The notes under the pieces are model-generated. The model made no database searches and was not told where the DNA came from. It saw only the letters and a list, made by a program, of their open reading frames with translations. DNA of 52,154 nt from Blastocatellia bacterium. GTDB taxonomy: Bacteria > Acidobacteriota > Blastocatellia > UBA7656 > JADIYM01. Positions within the stretch are counted from its first letter, which is position 1. Each line of letters starts with the position of its first letter. Where the stretch lies: NCBI GenBank assembly GCA_021463145.1, contig JAJTWZ010000028.1:1-52154 (forward strand), given 5' to 3'. Below, piece by piece: positions 33,461 to 43,361 of the stretch. The position numbers and the translations under genes are program-made.

Positions 33461-36400
33461 CTAACCGCGCCGCCTCCCGGTCGGGAACGGTTGGGCCGTG
33501 AGTTCCGCGTAGTAGGCCTCCAGCATAGCGATGCGCTGCTCGAACACGGCGCGCTGAAGCTTCTCGATCTCGTCGAGTTGCCCACGCAGGCACAGTAGCG
33601 CGAAGAGGCCCCACAACGCGCGCTGGCGGTCCGCGTAGAGCCGCTCCTTTCGATCCTTGGTCACCGAACCGTCCGACGCCAGCCGTTGCACCTCTGACTG
33701 GATCTCCTTCATGACGTTCAGGCAGATCGCGAAGTAAGCCCGGAATTTTGCCTCCGCCGAAGGTTCCTTCGGCCTGAAATACATTTCCTCGTACTGATAG
33801 ACCTTCATGAAGATCTTCTCGGCTAGCGGCCGTTCGATCGATGACGACCTCGCGAGGTCGTCCGGCGCCGTCTCCGCGATATCGCCTATGCTGGAGTACC
33901 CCGCAAGCAACACCTTGTTCACGACCCGGTCGTCAACCTCCGGCACCTGCCTGAGCACGAACTTCACGATTAGCGCCTCGCGCTTCGCGGCTACGTGGTC
34001 CGCGTCGGGTTCGAGCGAAAACACCGACGGCAGTTCGCGGGCGAGCTTCGCGTACTCTCCCAGAACGAAGTTGCAGAACGCCGGCGTCAGCACGTCGCTG
34101 CCAGTCTGCTGTTGCTGGGCAAACGCCCGCTCCAGGCGCGATGCGATCCCGGCAAGCTCGGTTTCGCCCGCCCGCGTAGACGCCTCGCGGAACAGGGCGA
34201 CCGGAGTTGCCACGACGCCCAGCCAGGCCGTCGGCGTCTCTCGATCCGTCGCGTTGTTGCGCTCGATCTCGCGCACGAAATCCTTGATCGGTTTCACGAA
34301 CTCGCCGGCCGAATCGGCAAGCAGCTCTCGCGGCAGCCGGATGTCGATCGAAGCGAGGTCGCCCCCCAGCTGTCCGTCCAGCGCGTTCTCGAGCGTTTCG
34401 GTGACCACGTCGGCGCTCGGCGCGACCCCGACGCCCGACAACGCGTCGTACGGATCTATCAGGCCGTCGATGTTCTCGATCTGCTCGAGGATCGACTGGA
34501 TGAATCGGTCCTCGTCAGGTGCCGGCTGCGGCCAACGGTCTTCTTCCGGCAGGTAGATGTCGAGGTAATCGAGCAGTTCCTGCCGATCCCGGTCGGCCCC
34601 CGATCTCGCATACGTCGTCACGAGCTCGACAGCCTGCATCATGAACGCAATGTTCTGGCCCGTGAAGACGCGGCGCAGATTGAATGCATTCAGGACGAAC
34701 GTGTGCAGCGCGAGCATCGACGTCCGGATCGAATCGTCCTTCGCTTCGTTCGAGAGGTAGGCGCAGATCTCGGCTGCCGATTGGTAACTCTGGAAATACG
34801 TCGGGTGCTGCTGGATTCGGTCGACGAACAGTTCGAGCGCCGTAAAAGCGTCGTCGAGCGTGGCGTGCTGGGCATCGACGCCACCGGCCTCCACCAGCAG
34901 AAGGTTCTGCCGCAGGAGGTCGAACAGTACGCGGTAAATCTCGTGATCGCTAAGGCCGGTCGCGCCCGCAATCGTCTTCAGGTCGACGAAGTGCGTCAGG
35001 CAGACCCAGACCGCCTTGTACGGTCCGAGTTGCCCGGTCGTCTGCACGCCTTCGCCAGGGAACTCGGCCTGCGAACGCTTGAAGCGCGATTCGGGCGACA
35101 GGATTCCGCCGATGATCTGCTGGACGTGCTTGGCGCGGAATAGACCGTCGCGTATGAGGTCGGGCGTCGGCTGTTCGAGCGTGCGAGCGTCCGTTGCCGT
35201 GGCCAACGGATCGAACTGCCAGGTAGAAATGGTCTGTCGCTCGAGCGCGAACATCCAGAAGAACGCGTCGACGTCTTTGGAAAAGAGCGACGGAGCCTTC
35301 GCGTGCCAGATGTCTCCCTTGCGCAGATTCAGTTCGGCGGCAATTCCGGCCCGTGTAGCTACCTCGAGCCGGCCGCTCGTACCCGCCTCGAACGCCAGGC
35401 TGAGCGCTTCCGGCAGGTTCCTGTCTTCAAACAGCTTGTGAAGCGCACGGTCGTACGCGAGAGGTGGCGGCGGCGCAGGAGCTTCGCGCAGTCGCGCGAC
35501 GGCCATCCCCAACTCGTGTGTCGGCGGAAATGCAGCACTAACTTCATCGCAGAGAACGCCGACGTCCGGAATCGCCGCGCTGCCCAATGCGAGGAGCTTC
35601 GATCGAGTCGACTGCGCGTTGCCGAAGAGCGAGAAGCTGATCTTCAGCCGCTTCATCTCCTTTCGGATGTCTCCGGCGATCGACGCGCGGACCCCGGACG
35701 GCAGCATCGTTCGAGTGAACGAGTCGCGATGCGTGTCCAGCAGGTTGTGCTCAATGCAGAAGTCGACAGCCGTGCGCGCCGAGGCTTCCGACTGGATATC
35801 CAGCAGTGCATAGACGATGCGATTGCAGGCGTCGCTGGCTTCAGCCGACTTCCCAAATTCAGGAGCAAACTGTGCAAGCTTCGCCGAGAGCACGGACACC
35901 GCTTCGTCCGAGCGCAGTTTGGCAAGCGCCGAGACTATCTCCGCATTCAACTGCTGGGGGCTGTCGCGTCGCAGGTGCTGGCCGAGAGCCCGCGCCGCCC
36001 GCACTTTCATCGGCAGCGCGTCGGTCGCGATGTGCCCGAGCATCCAGACGAGGCCACTGCGGTACTGCAATGGTCCGGACGCATCCGCCCGCTCGAGCGA
36101 TTCGACGGCGAGCCCGTAGACTTCCTTCCCATAGGCCGCCAGTACCGAGAGCGCGAGCTCGCGAGCGCGGGAGTCCGTTTCGTGTCCCAGCCGATCGAGA
36201 AGAGACGCGGCGCGCCATTGCGGGAACATCGGCAGCACGCTGCGAAGCAGTATGGGTCCCGTTCGCCGGCTCGAGTACTCCGCGAGACGCTCCAGGCTGA
36301 GCAACTCGCTCTTTGACTGCATCCGGTCGAGGCGGGTTACATCGATGTTACTGGAGTCGGCGAGCGTTCGGATGATCCCGAAGATCTGCACGGAATGCTC

Positions 36401-37120
36401 GAGAAAGTCGTCGTTGAAAAGCGCAATCGCAAGGTCGGAAAGCTGGCCCAGATAGCTCTCGATCTGGAACTGCTGCTGGTGTTTGTAGACGACGTCCTGG
36501 TCGGCAACGTTCGCGAGCATGATCTCGCGCCTGAGCAGAGCATCCTTTATCAGGCTTACGAAATCCTCGAAGACCCCACTGACCTGTTCCTGGTACTGGA
36601 CTACGTTCTCGCGCACCGCATCGTCGGTGAACCGGTAACGCTTGTCGGCCGAGAGGATCTGGTGAGTCGCGCTCCGGTAGAGATCTTCGTTGAACTTCTC
36701 GGGTGAGACGCTCGCGTGCGGCCGCACGTCGAGGGCGAACTCCTGAGGATCGCGCATCTCGCCTATCGGTCGAATTTCCTGCCAGGGATAGCGCCGGAAT
36801 AGCTCGGCGATGGCCGCGTGATCGGACTGGGGCGCGACGTCTATGAAAGCCTTCTCGAACCGCGGAAAGAAATCATAAACGCGACGGAACCGAACGATCC
36901 GGTAGAAGAATATGTCGTAGACCTTGGCACGAAGGTTCAGTATCGCCTTGGCTCTCTCCGCAGGCGGAGCCGCGTAGGCCATGCCGAGCACCGTCTGAGC
37001 GATCGTCTGAATGTCGTACCGGATAACGGTCGCAAGAGCGTGGCCAACGAGCGCGGGCGCACTCTGGCCCATGAGGAATCGCTCGAAGTCGGCAAATGCC
37101 TGCGAGTTCGTGTCGTCCAT
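33461..37120 (-). CDS. Large helical-repeat protein with DUF4388-like and HhH regions
   Basis: A 1219-residue, apparently cytoplasmic protein with no signal peptide or membrane segment. Residues about 270-480 are HEAT-like helical repeats (RARELALSVLAAYGKEVYGLAVESL). A segment at about 570-740 resembles DUF4388/PATAN domains (GRLEVATRAGIAAELNLRKGDIWHA, then HFVDLKTIAGATGLSDHEIYRVL). Near the C-terminus VDDRVVNKVLLAGYSSIGDI is like a helix-hairpin-helix, followed by a coiled coil. DUF4388 proteins often serve as two-component outputs, but no receiver is present. I cannot name a family. It is convergent with tRNA-Pro and divergent from the zinc-ribbon gene at 37338. Confidence 0.85.
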   Translation of the reverse strand: MDDTNSQAFADFERFLMGQSAPALVGHALATVIRYDIQTIAQTVLGMAYAAPPAERAKAILNLRAKVYDIFFYRIVRFRRVYDFFPRFEKAFIDVAPQSDHAAIAELFRRYPWQEIRPIGEMRDPQEFALDVRPHASVSPEKFNEDLYRSATHQILSADKRYRFTDDAVRENVVQYQEQVSGVFEDFVSLIKDALLRREIMLANVADQDVVYKHQQQFQIESYLGQLSDLAIALFNDDFLEHSVQIFGIIRTLADSSNIDVTRLDRMQSKSELLSLERLAEYSSRRTGPILLRSVLPMFPQWRAASLLDRLGHETDSRARELALSVLAAYGKEVYGLAVESLERADASGPLQYRSGLVWMLGHIATDALPMKVRAARALGQHLRRDSPQQLNAEIVSALAKLRSDEAVSVLSAKLAQFAPEFGKSAEASDACNRIVYALLDIQSEASARTAVDFCIEHNLLDTHRDSFTRTMLPSGVRASIAGDIRKEMKRLKISFSLFGNAQSTRSKLLALGSAAIPDVGVLCDEVSAAFPPTHELGMAVARLREAPAPPPPLAYDRALHKLFEDRNLPEALSLAFEAGTSGRLEVATRAGIAAELNLRKGDIWHAKAPSLFSKDVDAFFWMFALERQTISTWQFDPLATATDARTLEQPTPDLIRDGLFRAKHVQQIIGGILSPESRFKRSQAEFPGEGVQTTGQLGPYKAVWVCLTHFVDLKTIAGATGLSDHEIYRVLFDLLRQNLLLVEAGGVDAQHATLDDAFTALELFVDRIQQHPTYFQSYQSAAEICAYLSNEAKDDSIRTSMLALHTFVLNAFNLRRVFTGQNIAFMMQAVELVTTYARSGADRDRQELLDYLDIYLPEEDRWPQPAPDEDRFIQSILEQIENIDGLIDPYDALSGVGVAPSADVVTETLENALDGQLGGDLASIDIRLPRELLADSAGEFVKPIKDFVREIERNNATDRETPTAWLGVVATPVALFREASTRAGETELAGIASRLERAFAQQQQTGSDVLTPAFCNFVLGEYAKLARELPSVFSLEPDADHVAAKREALIVKFVLRQVPEVDDRVVNKVLLAGYSSIGDIAETAPDDLARSSSIERPLAEKIFMKVYQYEEMYFRPKEPSAEAKFRAYFAICLNVMKEIQSEVQRLASDGSVTKDRKERLYADRQRALWGLFALLCLRGQLDEIEKLQRAVFEQRIAMLEAYYAELTAQPFPTGRRRG

Positions 37121-37337
37121 TCGGATTCAGGGGCTCCGGAGCTCGGAAGATCAGCGGTTCACAATACCGTCATGCGACGGCCGGATCAACGCGGAGGCTT
37201 CCGGCGTCCTCCGGGCGCTGCTTCGCCGGATTGCGCACCGTCCGTAGCGCTGGATATAGTCCGGGGCTTTCAGGGAGTTGAAGGAACGGGCCGGGATGGC
37301 GCCTGTTTCGAGTCACTCAGGTTGGAGGATTTCGTCG

Positions 37338-38276
37338 ATGTCATCTTCTTCAGGCGCGGTATCCGCATCTCCCGCACAACAGATCTCGTGCAGGAATTGC
37401 GGCGCGACGACCGACTTCGAGGTCACGATGAACGTGCTCAAGTGCGCGTTCTGCGGCTCCGAGCAGGTTGTCTCGCAGCCCTCGGACCCGAACCGTCCCG
37501 TGCCGGAGTCGATTCTCAGCTTCGCCGTCGAGGAGGAACAGGCTCGCGCCGCCTATCGGACCTGGCTCGGCAACGGGTTCTTCCGGCCTGGAGACCTGGC
37601 GAAGGCGGCATCGCTTCGTGAAATCCGCGCGGTATTCCTTCCCTTCTGGGCATTCGACGCCCGCGCGGTCACGCAGTGGACCGCGATGTCGGGGCGGCAC
37701 CGCACCGAGACCCGGCAGGTGCAGACGGTCATAAACGGTCAAACGGTCTTTCGCGATCAACAGGTGCAGGAGACCGACTGGTTTCCGGCCAGTGGAGACC
37801 ACGCCGGGCAATACTCCTGGGAACTCGTCTCGGCCTCGAAGGGGCTCGAGCAGGCGTGGGTCGACGCAATCGAGCCGTTCAATTTCGGAGAGTTGCGAAG
37901 TTACGACGGTACGTTTCTTCTCGGCCGTGGCGCCGAGGAACCCGCGCTCGACCGCGCTCAGGCCGAAAGCGTTGCACGCGGCATCATCGAGGCGAAAGAA
38001 CAGTCCGAGTGCGCCCGCCTTGTACCCGGCGACACGCATCGCGACCTTCGCGTGTCGACGACGCTTGCGGACGTCACGGCGCGAATGATCTTCCTGCCCG
38101 TGTGGCTCGCGGCATTCGCATACAAACAGAAGGTCTACCGCTTCGTCGTGAACGGACAGACCGGAAAGGTGACGGGCGAAGCACCGCTCAGCTACTTCAA
38201 AATCGCCCTCGTCGCGGGCGCTGTCCTGATAGCAATCCTGCTCGTTGTCGTTCTCGCCGCGCTCATGTCGAAGTAA
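37338..38276 (+). CDS. Zinc-ribbon membrane protein
   Basis: A 312-residue protein starting at ATG 37338 with GGAGG 10 bases upstream; the in-frame ATG at 37278 lacks this. The N-terminus has a zinc ribbon (CRNCG near residue 18 and CAFCG near residue 39), the middle is soluble (about 60-270), and one C-terminal membrane helix (IALVAGAVLIAILLVVVLAAL) anchors it. Automatic pipelines sometimes call such proteins PriA-like because of the ribbon; nothing here supports helicase activity. Function unknown. Its last 14 bases overlap the convergent DUF4126 gene. Confidence 0.85.
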   Translation: MSSSSGAVSASPAQQISCRNCGATTDFEVTMNVLKCAFCGSEQVVSQPSDPNRPVPESILSFAVEEEQARAAYRTWLGNGFFRPGDLAKAASLREIRAVFLPFWAFDARAVTQWTAMSGRHRTETRQVQTVINGQTVFRDQQVQETDWFPASGDHAGQYSWELVSASKGLEQAWVDAIEPFNFGELRSYDGTFLLGRGAEEPALDRAQAESVARGIIEAKEQSECARLVPGDTHRDLRVSTTLADVTARMIFLPVWLAAFAYKQKVYRFVVNGQTGKVTGEAPLSYFKIALVAGAVLIAILLVVVLAALMSK

Positions 38277-38862
38277 CCGGTCGACGGCGTCTCAGTTTCC
38301 TCCAGGTCTTTGGAGCGAGCCAGAAGAAGAGCGACACCGCGATTACGACGATGACTAGCATGAGAATTGGCAGAAAGACCGACAGCAGCGTCCCGCCAAC
38401 GGCGATGACGTCTTCGACGATGCTGAGGGTGACGTTCGAAGCCGGCTCCGGACTCAGGTTCGCTACGACGCGAGTGGCCGCCTTCGTCCCGTGCGACGAA
38501 AGGGCGACGCCACCGCCAACCAGGAACGCAACGGCCTGCACCCAGGGGCTGAAGTCTCCGAGTGCCGCGGCGGCCACCACAGCCCCGGCAGGAACGCGGA
38601 CGAAAGTGTGAACGACGTCCCAGACCGAGTCCACGATCGGAACCTTGTCGGCGACGAACTCGATGACGTAAAGGCCGACCGCAATTCCGATCACCCACCA
38701 GTCCGTCACGACCGCCAGTTCGCCCGGCAGCTGCAGGCCGGCAAATCGGCTGAGCAGTCCGAGGGTGGCGACCATTGCGTAAAGGTTGATGCCACTCGCC
38801 CACGACGAGCCGAACGCGAGACCGAGAGTCCCAAGAATTCCCATTATCGAAGACGCTTCCAT
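38263..38862 (-). CDS. DUF4126 family membrane protein
   Basis: A 199-residue protein with about five hydrophobic helices. Start at ATG 38862 with GGAGG 9 bases upstream; the frame is open further upstream but not coding-like. The family signature SSWASGINLYAMVATLGLLSR is at about residues 16-36 and the C-terminus is basic (RKLRRRRP). Function of DUF4126 is unknown. It overlaps the convergent zinc-ribbon gene by 14 bases. Confidence 0.88.
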   Translation of the reverse strand: MEASSIMGILGTLGLAFGSSWASGINLYAMVATLGLLSRFAGLQLPGELAVVTDWWVIGIAVGLYVIEFVADKVPIVDSVWDVVHTFVRVPAGAVVAAAALGDFSPWVQAVAFLVGGGVALSSHGTKAATRVVANLSPEPASNVTLSIVEDVIAVGGTLLSVFLPILMLVIVVIAVSLFFWLAPKTWRKLRRRRPVTST

Positions 38863-39004
38863 GGCGGTTGGCCTCCAGTCGCCGATTATAGCGGCGAATA
38901 CGATGCGGAAACCTCGCGCCAGTGGAGAAATATTTGGAGTTTCGACAGCGCCGCGCAGCGTTCGGGTGCCGCAAAATTGACCCGTTACGACCGCGTGTGG
39001 TTTC

Positions 39005-40477
39005 ATGCGGCGAATTTCGATGCGTTGCTCCCTCTCCGCACATCGCACGACAGCCGTGGTGCTCATTGCGCTCGCCACGTTGGGCGCGGTGTCGTGCGCT
39101 CGCTCCCCCCGCAAGCCAAACCTCGAGCGGATCTTCGAACCTGCGCGACGCTCCGAGGGCAAGCTGCCGATCATCGTCATCCCTGGAGCGCTCGGCTCGC
39201 AGTTGATCGACCCGAAGTCGGGTCGAATCGTCTGGCCGTCGGCGGACACCAACGAAGAAGACGACCTCGACTTGCCGATATCGAAGAACCTCGGCGAAAA
39301 CACGGATGGCCTCGTCGCTTCGCGCATCATCGATACGACCAAGCTCTCCATTCTGCTGCCCGAAATCCGGGTCTACCGCGACCTTCTCCGCGCGCTAGAG
39401 GACCTGGCGGGATATCGCCCGGGATCGATGGACCAGCCTCCGGCAAACGGCGCGTCGGATACGTACTACGTGTTCTCATACGACTGGCGGCGCGACAACA
39501 TCGAGAACGCGCGACTACTGGCGCGCAAGATCGACGCGCTCAAGATCAGCCTGGGCAGGCCGGACCTGCGCTTCAATTTGCTCGCGCACAGCATGGGCGG
39601 TCTGATCGCCCGCTATTACGCGATGTACGGCAACCGCGACGTTGCCGAGCAACCCATCGAGAGTCCTGACTGGAGCGGCGGCTCTAACATCCACCGGCTG
39701 TTGCTCGTCGGAACGCCGAATCGTGGAGTAATGGACGCGCTGCGGTCGCTTGTCGAGGGTTATAACTGGTACGGCGGCAACGTCAAAAGAAGCAAGTTCT
39801 TCAACAAGCTCGATTCGGATCTTCTGATGAGTATGCCGTCGGTATACCAACTGCTGCCATTCGGAGATGCCGCCGTCTTCCTCAACGAACGTCTGGATCG
39901 CGTTCCAATCGACCTGTTCGCCACCGAGTCGTGGAGGACGTATGGGTGGTCCGTGTTTTCGGAGAAGCACCGAAAGAGCGTGCTCAAGAAACTCGGAAGC
40001 GGAGGCGGCAACGCCCGGTTGGCCGAGGAAGAGGCCTTTCTCTCCGTTGCGCTCGGCCGCGCTCGAGAGTTCCATCGGAGCCTCGAGCGGACATCGTCGA
40101 AACCCAGGCCGTTCGCGGTTTATGTCTTCGGTGGCGACTGCGAACCTACGCTTCGGGCGCCGCTGGTAGTCGCGACCGCCGGAGAATATCGCACGTACTT
40201 CCTCGCTCAAGGCGTGCGCATCGGCGCGAACAGGCTGAACAAGAAGCGCCTTCTCGATCTTATGTTCGCGCCCGGCGATGGCCGCGTCACGCGAAGTTCG
40301 CTGATCGCCGAGGCTTACAATGGCGGAGGAGGATCCCCGATGAAATCGGATCTTGGCTTCGACCACGTCGTGTTCGGCTGTGAGGAGCACGGCGCGCTTC
40401 CAAATGACGCCGAGATGCAGAACAACATCTTGAGCGTCATCGTGAACGACACTGCTGTTTCCCCGCCGGGACGCTGA
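39005..40477 (+). CDS. LCAT-like alpha/beta hydrolase, probable lipoprotein
   Basis: A 490-residue secreted hydrolase of the lecithin:cholesterol acyltransferase family. The N-terminus is a signal with a loose lipobox (LGAVSC), so it may be lipid-anchored. IPGALGSQL (about residues 58-66) is the family's oxyanion-side loop, YDWRRDN follows, and the nucleophile is S196 in AHSMGG. Asp and His of the triad probably lie in the C-terminal third (PGDGRVTRSS; FDHVVFG). Expected activity: lipid acyl hydrolysis or transfer outside the inner membrane. The glycosyltransferase gene follows after 10 bases. The start is uncertain: ATG at 39020 is also possible and neither has a strong ribosome site. Confidence 0.85.
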   Translation: MRRISMRCSLSAHRTTAVVLIALATLGAVSCARSPRKPNLERIFEPARRSEGKLPIIVIPGALGSQLIDPKSGRIVWPSADTNEEDDLDLPISKNLGENTDGLVASRIIDTTKLSILLPEIRVYRDLLRALEDLAGYRPGSMDQPPANGASDTYYVFSYDWRRDNIENARLLARKIDALKISLGRPDLRFNLLAHSMGGLIARYYAMYGNRDVAEQPIESPDWSGGSNIHRLLLVGTPNRGVMDALRSLVEGYNWYGGNVKRSKFFNKLDSDLLMSMPSVYQLLPFGDAAVFLNERLDRVPIDLFATESWRTYGWSVFSEKHRKSVLKKLGSGGGNARLAEEEAFLSVALGRAREFHRSLERTSSKPRPFAVYVFGGDCEPTLRAPLVVATAGEYRTYFLAQGVRIGANRLNKKRLLDLMFAPGDGRVTRSSLIAEAYNGGGGSPMKSDLGFDHVVFGCEEHGALPNDAEMQNNILSVIVNDTAVSPPGR

Positions 40478-40487
40478 GGCCGATCGC

Positions 40488-42074
40488 GTGTCGACGATAG
40501 ACGACGTCCCTTCCCCTGGCCCTGACACGAATCCGGAAGACTCTTGCACGTCCGTGGAGCGAGATCCGGAGGCTGGAAAGGGCCCGTGGCCCGATCGGCT
40601 TCTGGCCGCCTACCGATCTCCCGTCCTGTTATGGTTGCTCGTCGCGTTCGGCGCAGGTCTCAGAATTGCCCAGTACCTGTTCAACCGTTCGCTCTGGGTC
40701 GACGAGTCGTACATCGCACTGAATGTGATCGAACGGTCTTTCGGCGGACTGCTCGAACCGCTGTTTCACAATCAGGCGGCCCCGATCGGATACCTCTGGG
40801 CGTCCAGACTCGCCGTCGACCTGTTCGGCACGAGCGAGTACGCGCTGCGACTCGTGCCGCTAGCCGGCGGCGTCGCGTCGATCGTGCTTTTTCTCTACGT
40901 TGGACGTCGCGTGCTGTCGAGAGACGTTCTTCCTGGCGCACTGCTGCTCTTCGCGGTGTCGGACCGGCTCATCTACTACGCTTCGGAGGTGAAGCAGTAT
41001 TCGACGGACGTCGCCGTGGCGCTGGCGCTCCTGCTCTGCGTTCTCCAATTGATCGGTGACGACGTGACCTGGAGACGCGTGGTCCTGCTGTCTACAGTTG
41101 GCGCGATGGGAATCTGGGTGTCGCATCCGGCCATTTTCGTCGCTGCCGGAGGAGGGCTTTCAGTTTTCGGCATCGCTGCCTGGCGCCGGGACTGGCCACG
41201 AGTAGCGCGAATTTCGGCCTCGGGCGCGGTCTGGGCATCGTCGTTCGCCGTTGCATTCGTTGTTTCCGTCGATCGCCTGACCCAGAACACCAGACACCTG
41301 AAGTACTGGGCCAGCACGTTCATGCCAACGCCTCCTTTCACAATCGAGGCAGCACGCTGGTTCAGGACTACTGCACTGGAGGTAGTCGAAGACCCTGGGG
41401 GCGTGGCGCTACCGAGACTTGCTGTCGCGGCCATCATGGTCGGGCTCGGCTATCTGCTCCTGTTCAAGCGAGACGCCGGCCTTGTTCTTATCGCGCCGGT
41501 TCTGCTGTGCCTGACCGCATCGGGACTCCACAAATATCCGTTCGGCAATCGGCTGGTTCTCTTTCTGGTCCCCACGATGATCCTGCTCGCCTTTGCCGGT
41601 GTCGAGGCCGTGCTTGAGCGGATACCCCGGATTGGAGCCATCTCAGCTTTGGCTCTTGGGATCGCACTGGTTGCGTCGCCTGCCGTGGGGGCATTGCGGG
41701 CGGTCCGATCGCCACGAGAGCACGAAGAAGTTCGCGCGGTGTTGGAGTATGTGCGCGACAGTCGCCGGCCTGGCGACGTGATCTACCTCTACTACGCCGT
41801 TCGGTTTCCCATGCGCTACTACGCCCCGAGGATCGGGTTTTCGGAAGCCGAATACACGCTGGGAAAGAACTCGCGGCGGGACCCGGAACGGTATCTGAGT
41901 GAAATCGATGCGCTTCGAGGCCACGATAGAGTCTGGATCGTCTTCACGCACGCGACTCGAAAGCTCGGGCTCGACGAACAGCAGTACATACTCGAATACC
42001 TCGACGGGATAGGGGTTCGGCTCGAGGCACGCAACGAGGTCGATGCAGCCGCGTATCTGTACGATCTGCGCTGA
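40488..42074 (+). CDS. GT39-like (GT-C) membrane glycosyltransferase
   Basis: A 528-residue polytopic membrane protein with about ten helices, GTG start 10 bases after the LCAT-like stop. LWVDESYIA in the first periplasmic loop holds the Asp-Glu typical of ArnT/PMT-type GT-C enzymes, which move a sugar from a polyprenyl-phosphate donor to lipid or protein outside the inner membrane. The C-terminal domain (about 410-528) is soluble, YYAVRFPMRYYAPR included. Acceptor unknown; pairing with a secreted lipase-like protein hints at a lipid or envelope glycan. Confidence 0.88.
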   Translation: MSTIDDVPSPGPDTNPEDSCTSVERDPEAGKGPWPDRLLAAYRSPVLLWLLVAFGAGLRIAQYLFNRSLWVDESYIALNVIERSFGGLLEPLFHNQAAPIGYLWASRLAVDLFGTSEYALRLVPLAGGVASIVLFLYVGRRVLSRDVLPGALLLFAVSDRLIYYASEVKQYSTDVAVALALLLCVLQLIGDDVTWRRVVLLSTVGAMGIWVSHPAIFVAAGGGLSVFGIAAWRRDWPRVARISASGAVWASSFAVAFVVSVDRLTQNTRHLKYWASTFMPTPPFTIEAARWFRTTALEVVEDPGGVALPRLAVAAIMVGLGYLLLFKRDAGLVLIAPVLLCLTASGLHKYPFGNRLVLFLVPTMILLAFAGVEAVLERIPRIGAISALALGIALVASPAVGALRAVRSPREHEEVRAVLEYVRDSRRPGDVIYLYYAVRFPMRYYAPRIGFSEAEYTLGKNSRRDPERYLSEIDALRGHDRVWIVFTHATRKLGLDEQQYILEYLDGIGVRLEARNEVDAAAYLYDLR

Positions 42075-42103
42075 CTGGTCAGCGCCGGGAGCGTCGGAGC
42101 CGC

Positions 42104-42835
42104 CTACTCTTGCGCGCGGACGCGCTTCGGAGCGTGAGCGTCGAGACGCGCCGTCGTGTTCTCGGTGACGCTCGGCGGCGCAGCGCCCAGGCCGAAGTCC
42201 GCGGCCTCGTACGGCGCCTCGATCTGCGGCACGGCATCCGGTGCCGGTGCCGCCGGCGCGGACTCGGCCTTCGGGCGGATGCACCCGGCCGCGATCAGCT
42301 TGCCAAGTCCGCTCAGCGCCGGAATGAGTCCGGCCATCCAGAGGTAATGCACCGCCTCGGCGAGATCGAACGGAATCTTCGCCGCTTTATCCGGCGGAAT
42401 CCTCAGAACGAGCATGTCGCCGAAGACGAATAGCAGGGCCATCATCGCGATGCCGACGAAAAGCGAGGGAAAGCCCTCGGCAAGCAGTTTTGATTGACGA
42501 TCGGCGGCTGACTTCGGCTTACTCGACCATTTGGCCCAGTTGCTCCACGCCGGGAGCACGATAGAGGTATCCCGAGACGTTTCCCCGGTCGCGCGGTTGG
42601 CGGACTTGAGCGACTCGTTGATCTTCTCGAGATGGATTCCCACCTGCTCCGAGACCGCGTCGAGCTTCATGTCGCCCATGAACGTGCGGATCTTCGGAAG
42701 CAGCCCGCCATCGCCGCGCGCGATGACCTCGCCGAGATTGACCGCTTTCGAGACAAGCGCGAGATTCACGCCGCACTTCCGGCAGTAGTTCTGCCCCTCC
42801 ACGGCATCTGCGCCGCATTTCGGACAATAGATCAT
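42104..42835 (-). CDS. Zinc-ribbon protein with two membrane helices
   Basis: A 243-residue protein opening with a zinc ribbon (CPKCG, then CRKCG at residues 4-21). The middle is soluble; two hydrophobic helices follow (SLFVGIAMMALLFVFGDML and YLWMAGLIPALSGLGKLI, about 125-190), and the C-terminus is Ala/Pro-rich. No specific family function. It is 21 bases downstream of the VanZ-like gene on the same strand, so may be the last gene of the atp transcript. It is convergent with the glycosyltransferase gene. Confidence 0.8.
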   Translation of the reverse strand: MIYCPKCGADAVEGQNYCRKCGVNLALVSKAVNLGEVIARGDGGLLPKIRTFMGDMKLDAVSEQVGIHLEKINESLKSANRATGETSRDTSIVLPAWSNWAKWSSKPKSAADRQSKLLAEGFPSLFVGIAMMALLFVFGDMLVLRIPPDKAAKIPFDLAEAVHYLWMAGLIPALSGLGKLIAAGCIRPKAESAPAAPAPDAVPQIEAPYEAADFGLGAAPPSVTENTTARLDAHAPKRVRAQE

Positions 42836-42856
42836 CGCGCGCTCCTCCTGAGGCCG

Positions 42857-43354
42857 CTACCCGCCTTCCCGGCCATCCTGCCCGTTCCTCAGCCGCCACC
42901 ACGCGAGCGCCAGCAGGGCGGCCCCGCACCCCGCGACGTCGATGGCGACGTCCCCAAGAGTACCCGATCGGCTCGCGACAAACGATTGACGAAGTTCGTC
43001 AGTCGCAGCGAGGGCTGCGCCGATGGCGAGCGCCGCAGCCGCCCACGTCCAGCGAAAACGCTCTTCGCGCCCGGCCCGAACCGCCCGGAACGCGAGCATT
43101 CCGACGAGCGCGTAGGCCAGGACGTGGCCGAGTTTGCGTACGGCGATGTGCGCGACGGCGATCGTCACCTCGGACGCGTCGGGCCAGAACCACCGCACGA
43201 GCGGTTCGACGAACCTGGAGGTGCGGCCGGCGGCCATCCCGTCGCCGCCCGAGCCGAGAATCGCGAGCCACCAGAGGAAAAGGGGCCCCCACAATCGCAG
43301 GAGCCCCAGGATTCGCGTGTGCGGTGCGACGACGGGTGTCGCCGGCTCGACCAC
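42857..43354 (-). CDS. VanZ-like membrane protein
   Basis: A 165-residue protein with four hydrophobic helices and the VanZ family pattern RKLGHVLAYALVGML and DELRQSFVASRSGTLGDV. VanZ is named from teicoplanin resistance, but most chromosomal members have no known role. It begins 7 bases after atpG on the same strand, so it is probably cotranscribed with the ATP synthase genes; similar placement may be incidental. Confidence 0.85.
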   Translation of the reverse strand: MVEPATPVVAPHTRILGLLRLWGPLFLWWLAILGSGGDGMAAGRTSRFVEPLVRWFWPDASEVTIAVAHIAVRKLGHVLAYALVGMLAFRAVRAGREERFRWTWAAAALAIGAALAATDELRQSFVASRSGTLGDVAIDVAGCGAALLALAWWRLRNGQDGREGG

Positions 43355-43361
43355 GGCCTGC

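Noticed and set aside
42857-43354. Glycopeptide resistance determinant (vanZ)
   Set aside because: Only the membrane fold matches; no vanHAX-type genes are present and chromosomal VanZ-like proteins are common.
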